Shown: positions 1-6,284 of the stretch, piece by piece
Layout of the letters: each line of letters begins with the position of its first letter
Position numbering within the stretch: the stretch's first letter is position 1
Assembly (NCBI GenBank): GCA_028869495.1
Contig: JAGWRY010000406.1
Coordinates: 1-6,420, forward strand
DNA: 6,420 nucleotides
From: Elusimicrobiota bacterium
GTDB taxonomy: Bacteria > Elusimicrobiota > Elusimicrobia > UBA1565 > UBA9628
Reading direction: 5' to 3'
Notes under the pieces: model-generated
Told to the model about the DNA's origin: nothing
Seen by the model: the letters and a program-made list of their open reading frames with translations, nothing else
Databases searched by the model: none
Position numbers and translations under genes: made by a program

Positions 1-1
1 G

Positions 2-118
2 CGCGTCTACACGCGCGCGGAGATCCACAGCCGCGGGCGCAAGCTCGGCGAGGGCTCGATCCTGCAGGTCGTGATGAGCCGCTCGCGCTTCGCGAAGCTC
101 TTGAGGGAGGCCCGCTGA
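2..118 (+). CDS. C-terminal tail of an unrecognised protein (5' end outside window)
   Basis: An open frame runs from the window edge to a TGA at 116-118 and gives the last 38 residues of a protein. Codon use is strongly GC-ending, as in the genes that follow. The tail is basic, with RAEIHSRGRKLGEGSI in its first half, and could form a long beta hairpin followed by a helix ending in FAKLLREAR. A loose resemblance to the end of hotdog-fold thioesterases such as the PaaI type is possible, but too little is present to name it. Its stop overlaps the ATG of the thioesterase gene by one base (TGATG), so the two are probably translationally coupled in one transcript. That the frame is coding is fairly sure; its function is not known. 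Confidence 0.6.
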   Translation, partial: RVYTRAEIHSRGRKLGEGSILQVVMSRSRFAKLLREAR

Positions 119-517
119 TGGACGGCTACCGCCTGACGACCGACGTCGCCGTGCGCTTCTCGGACACCGACGCGCTCGGGCACGTCAACAACGCGAACTA
201 CCTGAGCTTTCTGGAGAGCGCGCGCATCGACTACCTGCGCCGCGTGCTCCGGCGCCTGAAGGTCGAGGACTTCGGCGTGATCATCGCGCGCGTCGAGATC
301 GACTACAAGAGCCCCGCCTACCATCACGAGACCCTGGTCGTCGGCTGCCGGGTCTCGGAGATCGGCGGCGCCAGCATCAAGATGGACTATCGGATCGAGG
401 ACAAGGCGACCGGGCGCCTCGTCGCGGAGGCCAAGTCGGTGATGGTCGCCTACGACTACTCGCTCGGGCGCCCGGCGCGCGTCAGCGGCGAGTGGCGGGC
501 CAGGATGGAGGAATTCG

Positions 518-531
<14 letters not shown>
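118..531 (+). CDS. Acyl-CoA thioesterase, YbgC / 4-hydroxybenzoyl-CoA thioesterase family
   Basis: This 137-residue protein has the usual length for a single hotdog-fold thioesterase (E. coli YbgC is about 134). Such enzymes hydrolyse acyl-CoA thioesters in the cytoplasm and usually act as dimers or tetramers. The family signature is at residues 13-34: SDTDALGHVNNANY followed by FLESAR. Asp18, the second Asp of DTD, matches the catalytic Asp17 of Pseudomonas 4-hydroxybenzoyl-CoA thioesterase. Residues 50-62 (VIIARVEIDYKSP) match the conserved strand after the central helix. The ATG is supported by GGGAGG at 105-110, seven bases upstream. It overlaps the upstream stop by one base and the thiolase start by 14 bases, which places it in an acyl-CoA metabolism operon. 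The substrate cannot be read from the sequence; short or medium acyl-CoA, or an aryl-CoA, are possible. Confidence 0.9.
507..512 (+). promoter_or_regulatory. Ribosome binding site of the thiolase
   Basis: GGAGGA lies inside the end of the thioesterase gene, with five bases between it and the ATG at 518. It fixes the thiolase start and shows that the 14-base gene overlap is real. Confidence 0.8.
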
Positions 532-1728
<1,197 letters not shown>

Positions 1729-1732
<4 letters not shown>

Positions 1733-2421
1733 TCGTCTTCTCCATCGACGAGGCCTGGCTGAAGCGCCTGCGCGCGCTGGCCGCCTCCCGCGGCTGGGAG
1801 TTCGACGCGCGCGCCGCCCTGCCGGGAGCGGCCGACGCGCCGTCCGAGAGCCCGCTGGCCGTCGTCGACCGGGCTCTCGCCGGGACCGCTCCCGCGCGCG
1901 CGGTCGCCGCCCTGCGCGCCGCGCATCCGGGCGCGCGCGTCGCGCTGGCCTGCGGCGACGACGAGCTCGGCGTCGACGGGGTCGCCGCGGCGCTGGCCTC
2001 GGGGGCCGACGAGGCGCTGGCCAAGTCCTGGCCCGACGCGCGCCTGCTCGAGCGCCTGTCGTCCCTGCGCGACGCGGCGCTGGCCGACGCCGTGCTCGAG
2101 AGCGAGGACGGGACCCTGCGCGCCGAGCGCCGGTCGCGCCGCGTCTTCGTCCGCGCGCGAGGGCGCCGCCGGGAGCTGGCCCTGCCCGCCGCGGAGTTCG
2201 CCCTGCTGTGGCGCCTGCTCGCCGCGCGCGGCGCCGGCGTGTCGCGCGAGTGCCTGCTGGAGGCGCTGGCGGCCTCGTCGGGCCGCGAGGTCGAGGCGGA
2301 GACGGTCGCGCGCCGCGTGCTGTCCCTGCGCCGGGCCCTCGCGCCCTGGACCGCGGGCCGCGTCGAGACCCTCCGCGGCGGCTACCGGCTGGCTTCGTCG
2401 CGGCGCCGGTCGACGACGTAG
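1729..2421 (+). CDS. Response-regulator-like protein: degenerate receiver plus OmpR-type winged helix
   Basis: From TTG at 1729 the protein has 230 residues. Residues 1-113 read like a receiver domain: first strand IVFSID ending in Asp7-Glu8, Asp47 after VV where the phospho-acceptor lies, and Lys99 in LAKSW where the conserved lysine lies, after the GADEAL turn. The fourth strand is VALACG, without the usual Thr/Ser, so it may not be phosphorylated normally. Residues about 128-222 form a Trans_reg_C winged helix: ELALPAAEFALLWRLL, VSRECLLEAL, then VARRVLSLRRAL and the wing RGGYRL at 216-221. It is probably a cytoplasmic DNA-binding regulator. The TTG overlaps the thiolase stop (TTGA) and has GGGAGG at 1713-1718 ten bases upstream; an alternative TTG at 1711 adds six residues but has no such site. 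No histidine kinase lies beside it. A role in controlling the acyl-CoA genes is inferred from position only. Confidence 0.8.
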
Positions 2422-3335
2422 GCGGAGCCGGTCAGCGCCTTCGCGGCCTTCTTGAGCTCGGCCCCGAGTTGGGCCACCTGCGCGAAGCTCTTGAGGGCGC
2501 GCTCGCGGTTGTGGCAGATGCCGACCGCGACGGAGAGGAACGGGAACTCCCTCTTGACGCCCTGCCGGTCTGTCGAGACGATGTAGCCGCGCGCGCGGTC
2601 CTCGTCGTTATAGAAGGAGAGCGAGAGGGCGTCGAAGGCCGCGCAGACCTCGGCGGCGGCGTCCTCCATGCGCTCGGGCGTCGTGAGCAGGATGAAATCG
2701 TCGCCGCCGATGTGGCCGACGAAGTCGACCTTCCCGGTGCGGACGCGGTCGACGAGGACGCGCGAGGTCGCCATGATCACGCCGTCTCCCGCGTCGTAGC
2801 CGTAGACGTCGTTGAAGGCCTTGAACTGGTTGAGGTCCACGTAGAGGACCGCGAGCGGGCGCCCGTCCTCGAGCGCGCGCTCGACGCGCGACTCGATCGA
2901 CAGGTTCCCCGGCAGGCGCGTCAAGGGGTTGGCGTCGAGGCCCTGGCGCGTGCGCTTGAGGATCATCCGGATGCGCGCGAGCAGCTCGCGCACGTCGACC
3001 GGCTTCGTGATGAAGTCGTCGGCGCCGAGGTCGAGCCCCTCGACCTTGCTGTCGCGGCTGCCGGACGCCGACAGGATGACGACCGGAAGGTTCTCGAGGA
3101 GAGGGTCCTCGCGCAGCGCCCGGCAGACGTCGAAGCCGGTCATCCGCGGCATCTTCATGTCGAGCACCGCGATGTCCGGCGGCTGGGCGCGGATCGCGGC
3201 CAGCGCCGCGGCGCCGTCCTCGACGGCGGTCACGCGGTAGCCCTCGCGCTCGAGCGTCTCCTTGAGCGCCTCGAGGAGGTCGGGGACGTCGTCGGCGATC
3301 AGGATGCGCGCCGGCCCGCGCTCGACCTCGGACAT
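2382..3335 (-). CDS. Receiver-GGDEF response regulator (variant GGDDF diguanylate cyclase domain)
   Basis: The 317-residue protein is of the PleD/WspR type, which links phosphorylation to cyclic di-GMP synthesis. The receiver (about 10-128) is complete: acidic pair Asp15-Asp16, phospho-acceptor Asp59 in VLDMKMPRMTG, Ser89 in ILSAS, and Lys111-Pro112. The GGDEF domain spans about 135-308. It has LTRLPGN at 138-144, YVDLNQFKAFND at 165-176 with metal-binding Asp167 and guanine-binding Asn175, YDAGD at 180-184, and the signature GGDDF at 210-214 in place of GG(D/E)EF. The inhibitory-site RxxD is GKVD at 201-204, so product inhibition is probably lost. The gene is alone on the minus strand, divergent from the atp operon, and its 3' end overlaps the winged-helix gene. 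No clear ribosome site precedes the ATG at 3335. Whether it makes c-di-GMP is uncertain because of the GGDDF motif. Confidence 0.9.
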   Translation of the reverse strand: MSEVERGPARILIADDVPDLLEALKETLEREGYRVTAVEDGAAALAAIRAQPPDIAVLDMKMPRMTGFDVCRALREDPLLENLPVVILSASGSRDSKVEGLDLGADDFITKPVDVRELLARIRMILKRTRQGLDANPLTRLPGNLSIESRVERALEDGRPLAVLYVDLNQFKAFNDVYGYDAGDGVIMATSRVLVDRVRTGKVDFVGHIGGDDFILLTTPERMEDAAAEVCAAFDALSLSFYNDEDRARGYIVSTDRQGVKREFPFLSVAVGICHNRERALKSFAQVAQLGAELKKAAKALTGSAYVVDRRRDEASR

Positions 3336-3364
3336 GCCCGAAGGATAGCCGATTTTCGCCCGAA

Positions 3365-3393
3365 TTGACAGGGCGCGGAAGAATCGGTAGAAT
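3365..3393 (+). promoter_or_regulatory. Sigma-70 promoter of the atp operon
   Basis: A perfect TTGACA (-35, 3365-3370) is followed by a 17-base spacer and TAGAAT (-10, 3388-3393, one mismatch to TATAAT). Transcription would start near 3400, leaving a leader of roughly 18 bases before the proposed atpZ start. It lies in the 82-base divergent gap between the receiver-GGDEF gene and atpZ, where a housekeeping promoter for the ATP synthase genes is expected. Confidence 0.8.
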
Positions 3394-3407
3394 CAAGCAC
3401 CGTCGTC

Positions 3408-3413
3408 GAGGTG
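3408..3413 (+). promoter_or_regulatory. Ribosome binding site supporting an ATA start of atpZ
   Basis: GAGGTG sits four bases before ATA 3418 (six if counted from the end of GAGG), normal spacing for a start there. The GTG within it (3411) opens a different frame that does not encode AtpZ. Confidence 0.55.
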
Positions 3414-3417
3414 CCTT

Positions 3418-3657
3418 ATAGAACGCGAGAACGCCAAGGAGGCCGGCCGCCGCTCCCTGGCTCTCGCGTTCAGCGTCGGCTGGGAGTTGGCGGCCTTTAC
3501 CCTTTTGGGGTTCGGGATCGGGTATTGGCTCGACGAGAAGCTCGGATCGTCGCCGTGGGGCGCGCTGATTTTGACGCTGGGTGGGGTAGGGCTTGCTCTT
3601 TACAGACTCGTTCGGACGTTCGCCGTTCCTCGGCACGGTGATGAAAGCCGCCGCTGA
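3418..3657 (+). CDS. atpZ: AtpZ/AtpQ-type ATP synthase accessory protein, apparent ATA start
   Basis: This frame encodes a 79-residue two-helix membrane protein of the ATPase gene 1 family. It starts with a charged segment (ERENAKEAGRR), then helix 1 at about 13-36 containing LLGFGIGYWLDEKLG with the family's G-x-x-x-G-x-x-LD pattern, then SSPWGA and helix 2 at about 47-64, ending in a basic tail. AtpZ is not a core subunit; it is reported to work with AtpI in ATP synthase assembly or divalent ion handling. The frame opens after a TAG at 3388 and has no ATG, GTG or TTG before the first helix. ATA 3418 is proposed because GAGGTG lies just upstream and the N-terminus then looks like family members. 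The alternative is CTG 3457, with AAGGAGG at 3436-3442 but 14 bases away, which removes the charged segment. A base error in an original ATG is also possible. The end overlaps atpI by 17 bases. Confidence 0.8.
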   Translation: MERENAKEAGRRSLALAFSVGWELAAFTLLGFGIGYWLDEKLGSSPWGALILTLGGVGLALYRLVRTFAVPRHGDESRR

Positions 3658-3991
3658 AGGCGCGGTGATCGCCGCGGCCTCCGCGGCGCTGGGGACGGCG
3701 TTTTGGCGTTCCGGAGGAGCCGCTGCCGGGATCTGTATCGGCGCAGCGGCTGCATGGGCGGCCTCGGCGGCGAGCCTCGCGTGGCTTCTGGACGCCCGCG
3801 CGTCCTCGACGAAGGCGTTTTGGCGCGCGTTCGGCGGGGGGATCGCCCTGCGCGCGGCGGTCCTTGCGGCCCTGGCGGGCTGGGGCTGGCGGCGGCCGGG
3901 GACGTCGTTGGCCGCGCTGTTGCTTTCGTACGCGTTCGTTCTGATGACTCTGCAACTGACTCTGGACTACAGGCACTTGAGGCTGAGATGA
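3641..3991 (+). CDS. atpI: ATP synthase protein I-like membrane protein
   Basis: The 116-residue protein is very hydrophobic, with four likely membrane helices at about 7-22, 27-50, 64-82 and 88-108, separated by short loops. Between helices 2 and 3 lies LLDARASSTKAFWRAFGGGIALR, and it ends in DYRHLRLR. Size, topology and position between atpZ and atpB match the ATP synthase I chain family, which helps assemble the c-ring and is not catalytic. Sequence similarity by eye is weak, so the name rests mostly on context. ATG 3641 is chosen because it precedes the first helix (GTG at 3638 is next to it); an upstream TTG at 3593 would lie deep in atpZ. No good ribosome site is visible, so coupling to atpZ translation is likely. 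The stop overlaps the atpB start (ATGA). Confidence 0.75.
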   Translation: MKAAAEGAVIAAASAALGTAFWRSGGAAAGICIGAAAAWAASAASLAWLLDARASSTKAFWRAFGGGIALRAAVLAALAGWGWRRPGTSLAALLLSYAFVLMTLQLTLDYRHLRLR

Positions 3992-4776
3992 ACTTCGAGC
4001 ACGTGCTCGCGCATCACCTGATCGACGAGAAGCTGTTCCACCTGACGATCGCTCACGTGAGCCTGGGTTCGACGGTCATTCCTGTGGACCTCGGCCTTTC
4101 GCCGCTGATCCTGTCGATGTGGGGAGCAGCGCTTCTTTTGACGGCCTTTCTGACCTTCGCGGCACGTTCGCGCTCCGAGGCGGGCCGCGTGGCGCGCGGG
4201 ATGGTCGAGCCGGTCCTTTTGTATCTGCGCGACGAGAACATCGTGCCGATCTTTGGCGGGCACTCGGAGCAGTTCACGCCCTTTTTCCTGACGGTTTTCT
4301 TCTTCATCCTGGCCTGCAATCTCTTCGGGCTGGTGCCGTTCACCGAGGGAACAACGTCCAACATCGCGGTCACCGCCGCGATGGCCACCTGCACCCTCGT
4401 GATGATCGTGGCCGTCGGCATCCGGGAGCAGGGCTTCCTGGGTTATTTCAAGCATTTGGTGCCGAGCGGAGTTCCGTGGTGGTTGTACTGGCTTCTCTTT
4501 CTGATCGAACTGCTCGTACTCGTCGCGAAGTGCTTCGCGCTCTGCATCCGTCTGTTTGCGAACATGCTGGCGGGCCACATCGCTTCGCTGACGTTCATCT
4601 TCCTGATCTTCATCCTGTCTCAGACGAGTCACTCGCTCGGGGCGGGCTCGGCGCCGGCGGCCGTAGGGCTGGCTCTTTTCTCCTATCTGCTGGACGTTTT
4701 GATCGCGTTCCTGCAGGCGTACATCTTCATGATCCTGTCGGCCGTCTTCGTCGGAATGTCCGTTCACCCGCACTGA
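3988..4776 (+). CDS. atpB: F-type ATP synthase subunit a
   Basis: Subunit a forms the two half-channels that carry ions to and from the c-ring in the membrane. The protein has 262 residues, with hydrophobic segments at about 36-58, 96-117, 126-146, 165-210 and 224-256. The essential arginine is Arg188 in CIRLFANMLAGH (E. coli Arg210), with Asn192 at the place of Asn214. FLQAYIFM at 241-248 holds Gln243 (E. coli Gln252). His197 takes the place of E. coli Glu219 and Asp236 the place of His245, so the acid and the histidine are exchanged, as in mitochondrial ATP6, which has His and Glu. ATG 3988 gives the usual N-terminus (NFEHVLAHHLIDEK) and overlaps the atpI stop by four bases; longer readings of this frame run through atpI and are not real. 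A 73-base spacer separates it from atpE. Confidence 0.95.
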   Translation: MNFEHVLAHHLIDEKLFHLTIAHVSLGSTVIPVDLGLSPLILSMWGAALLLTAFLTFAARSRSEAGRVARGMVEPVLLYLRDENIVPIFGGHSEQFTPFFLTVFFFILACNLFGLVPFTEGTTSNIAVTAAMATCTLVMIVAVGIREQGFLGYFKHLVPSGVPWWLYWLLFLIELLVLVAKCFALCIRLFANMLAGHIASLTFIFLIFILSQTSHSLGAGSAPAAVGLALFSYLLDVLIAFLQAYIFMILSAVFVGMSVHPH

Positions 4777-4808
4777 GCGCGAGTTCGGAGCGGAGGTCGT
4801 CCCCCGGC

Positions 4809-4821
4809 CGTTCGTCGAACG
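4809..4821. repeat. Perfect 13-base palindrome in the atpB-atpE spacer
   Basis: CGTTCG-T-CGAACG reads the same on both strands around a central T. As RNA it could form a five-pair stem with a three-base loop, 28 bases before the atpE start. It may be a small hairpin, a protein site, or chance. It does not look like a terminator because no T run follows. Confidence 0.5.
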
Positions 4822-4835
4822 AGTCGGAGAAAAAC

Positions 4836-4842
4836 AAAGGAG
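4836..4842 (+). promoter_or_regulatory. Strong ribosome binding site of atpE
   Basis: AAAGGAG is seven bases before the atpE ATG, in an A-rich stretch (GAGAAAAACAAAGGAG) that is unusual in this GC-rich window. It should stay unpaired in the mRNA and favour high translation, which suits a subunit needed in many copies per complex. Confidence 0.85.
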
Positions 4843-4849
4843 CACACGG

Positions 4850-5149
4850 ATGCAATCACTGGGTCTTGCCTACATCGGAGTCTTTGTCGGAGGCGGTTTG
4901 ATGGTCGGCGGCGCCGCTTACGGAATCGGCCTGCTCTCGGGCTCGGCGCTCGAAGGGGCGGCGCGGCAGCCTGAGGCGCTGGGTCCCCTGCAGACGATGA
5001 TGATCATTCCCGCGGCCATGATCGAGGGAATGGGCCTGATCGGCCTGGTCGGCGTTCTGCTGGCCATGCTGAAGCTGAATTCGGCGGTTTCTCCTGCCGC
5101 GGTCCCGCAGGCCGCGGCTCCGGCCGTTCACGCGGCCGCGACGAAGTAG
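4850..5149 (+). CDS. atpE: F-type ATP synthase subunit c
   Basis: Subunit c builds the rotating ring of the Fo motor. The 99-residue protein is a two-helix hairpin. Helix 1 (about 5-33) has the glycine-rich face GGGLMVGGAAYGIGLLSG; the polar loop is ARQPEA at 38-43; helix 2 (about 48-75) carries the ion-binding Glu59 in AAMIEGMGL. Aligned to the Na+ ring of Ilyobacter tartaricus, Gln32 becomes Ile26 and Ser66 becomes Gly60, so the Na+ ligands are missing and proton coupling is likely. Residues 78-99 form an Ala/Pro-rich tail after helix 2 that most c subunits lack. The gene stands between spacers of 73 and 86 bases, unlike its overlapping neighbours. By hand count, 22 of 99 codons end in A or T, far more than in atpF. 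Confidence 0.95.
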   Translation: MQSLGLAYIGVFVGGGLMVGGAAYGIGLLSGSALEGAARQPEALGPLQTMMIIPAAMIEGMGLIGLVGVLLAMLKLNSAVSPAAVPQAAAPAVHAAATK

Positions 5150-5156
5150 GATTGAC

Positions 5157-5193
5157 GGCCTCCCGGGCGGCGCGTCACTCCCGCCCGGGGGCC
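5157..5193 (+). other. Strong GC-rich hairpin between atpE and atpF
   Basis: The arms at 5157-5170 and 5181-5193 pair over 13 positions with one bulged T; the loop is CGCGTCACTC. It begins seven bases after the atpE stop. No T run follows directly (only TTT at 5198-5200), so a classic intrinsic terminator is doubtful. A 3' stability element for atpE mRNA, a processing site or partial attenuation would let atpE be made in excess over atpF and later genes. The structure is seen directly; its role is inferred. Confidence 0.75.
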
Positions 5194-5235
5194 ACGATTT
5201 GACGAGACAGGACTCGACGCAGGAGCCACGATAAC

Positions 5236-5745
5236 ATGGACAAGCTTCTCCAGCCCGACCCGGGGTTGATGATCTGGACGATCATCACCTTCCTCTGCCT
5301 TCTGGCGATCCTCAAGAAGTTCGCCTGGGGGCCGCTGCTCGGCGCGATCGACGAGCGCGAGTACCGCCTGAAGGAGGAGCGCCTGGCCGCCGAGAAGGCG
5401 CGCTCCGAGGCCGAGCGCATCCAGAAGGAGCTCGAGGAGAAGCTGGCGGGCGTGCACGCGCAGAGCCGCGAGCTCTTGGCCGCCGCGGCGAAGGACGGCG
5501 AGTCCCTGCGCGCGAAGCTGAAGGCCCAGGCCGAGGCCGACGCGCAGGCGATCAAGGAGAAGACCGCCGCCGAGCTCGCCGCCGAGAAGAACCGGCTCGT
5601 CGCCGAGCTGCGCGGCCACGTCGCCGACCTGTCGGTGCAGGCGGCCGAGCGCCTGATCCGCAAGTCGATGGACGCGGGCGTGCAGAAAGCCGTCCTCGAC
5701 GGCTTCTTCAAGGACCTCGAGACGACCAAGGCGGGGCGCAACTGA
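5236..5745 (+). CDS. atpF: F-type ATP synthase subunit b
   Basis: Subunit b is the peripheral stalk, anchored in the membrane and reaching up to delta and alpha so that F1 does not spin with the rotor. The 169-residue protein has a short N-terminus with PDPGLMIWT, one membrane helix at about 11-27, then KKFAWGPLLGAIDERE at 27-42, the usual b-subunit junction. From about 42 to 150 it is a long Glu/Lys/Arg/Ala-rich coiled coil, ending in a delta-binding tail. Length is close to that of E. coli b (156). AGGAG at 5221-5225 lies ten bases before the ATG. The stop overlaps atpH by one base (TGATG). Only three codons end in A or T by hand count, a sharp change from atpE. Only one b-type gene is seen. 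Confidence 0.95.
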   Translation: MDKLLQPDPGLMIWTIITFLCLLAILKKFAWGPLLGAIDEREYRLKEERLAAEKARSEAERIQKELEEKLAGVHAQSRELLAAAAKDGESLRAKLKAQAEADAQAIKEKTAAELAAEKNRLVAELRGHVADLSVQAAERLIRKSMDAGVQKAVLDGFFKDLETTKAGRN

Positions 5746-6284
5746 TGCAGTCGACCGACCGCCTGCTGGCCGGACGCTACGCGCAGGCCCTCTTCGCGGC
5801 GGCCGCGGACAAGTCCGAGGAGCAGAAGGTCCAGGCGGACCTCGCCGCGGCGCACAAGGCCCTGCTCGAGCAGGAGGGCCTCCTGCGCCATCCGCGCGTC
5901 TCGGTCGCCGACAAGAAGAAGCTCGTGCGCGCGGAGGTCGAGGGCAAGGTCGGCGCCACGACCCTGCGCTTCCTCGACGTCCTGCTCGACAAGAAGCGCT
6001 ACGAGCTGTTCGCGCTGATCTCCGTCGCGTACGGCCGCCTCGCGGCCGAGCGCCGCGGCGCCGCGCGCGCCGTCGTGCGCGCGGCCCAGCCGCTGAAGCC
6101 CGAGGAGCGCAAAGCCCTCGAGGCGAGACTGAAGGCGTTCGCCGGGAAGGACATCGAACTCGACGTCAAGGAGGACGCGGAGCTGATCGGCGGGGTCACC
6201 GTCAAGATCGGCGACTGGGTCCTCGATTCAAGCCTGCGCGGCCAGCTGCGCCGCCTGAGAGAGAGCATCGACCATGGCCATTAG
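5745..6284 (+). CDS. atpH: F-type ATP synthase subunit delta (OSCP)
   Basis: Delta sits on top of F1 and joins the alpha N-termini to the b stalk. The 179-residue protein matches the family length (E. coli 177). The N-terminal helical domain opens with the signature LLAGRYAQALFAAA at 8-21 and continues with LLRHPRVSVADKKKLV at 46-61. The C-terminal domain carries the family pattern AELIGGVTVKIGDWVLDSSL at 145-164, followed by RGQLRRL. It is coupled to atpF by a one-base overlap and overlaps the atpA start by 11 bases. Nearly all codons end in G or C. Confidence 0.95.
   Translation: MQSTDRLLAGRYAQALFAAAADKSEEQKVQADLAAAHKALLEQEGLLRHPRVSVADKKKLVRAEVEGKVGATTLRFLDVLLDKKRYELFALISVAYGRLAAERRGAARAVVRAAQPLKPEERKALEARLKAFAGKDIELDVKEDAELIGGVTVKIGDWVLDSSLRGQLRRLRESIDHGH

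Noticed and set aside
2208..3368. 386-residue plus-strand frame opposite the receiver-GGDDF gene
   Set aside because: It has no recognisable domain, its composition is that of an antisense shadow, and the minus-strand gene is unambiguous.
3411..3641. GTG-initiated frame over atpZ (76 residues)
   Set aside because: It is out of the AtpZ frame, has no hydrophobic helices, and the GTG is itself part of the ribosome site.
3703..3987. N-terminal extension of the atpB frame through atpI
   Set aside because: The extension is Arg/Gly-rich and out of frame with atpI; ATG 3988 overlaps the atpI stop and gives a normal subunit a N-terminus.
4850..5149. Na+-coupled c-ring
   Set aside because: The positions of the Na+ ligands Gln32 and Ser66 hold Ile26 and Gly60; only the Glu is kept.
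5157..5200. Hairpin after atpE as an intrinsic terminator
   Set aside because: No T run follows the stem directly, and atpF, atpH and atpA continue with no convincing promoter in the spacer. I keep it as a structure, not a terminator.
5199..5235. Promoter for atpF from TTGACG at 5199-5204
   Set aside because: No -10-like hexamer lies 16-18 bases downstream; the nearest, GATAAC at 5230, is 25 bases away.
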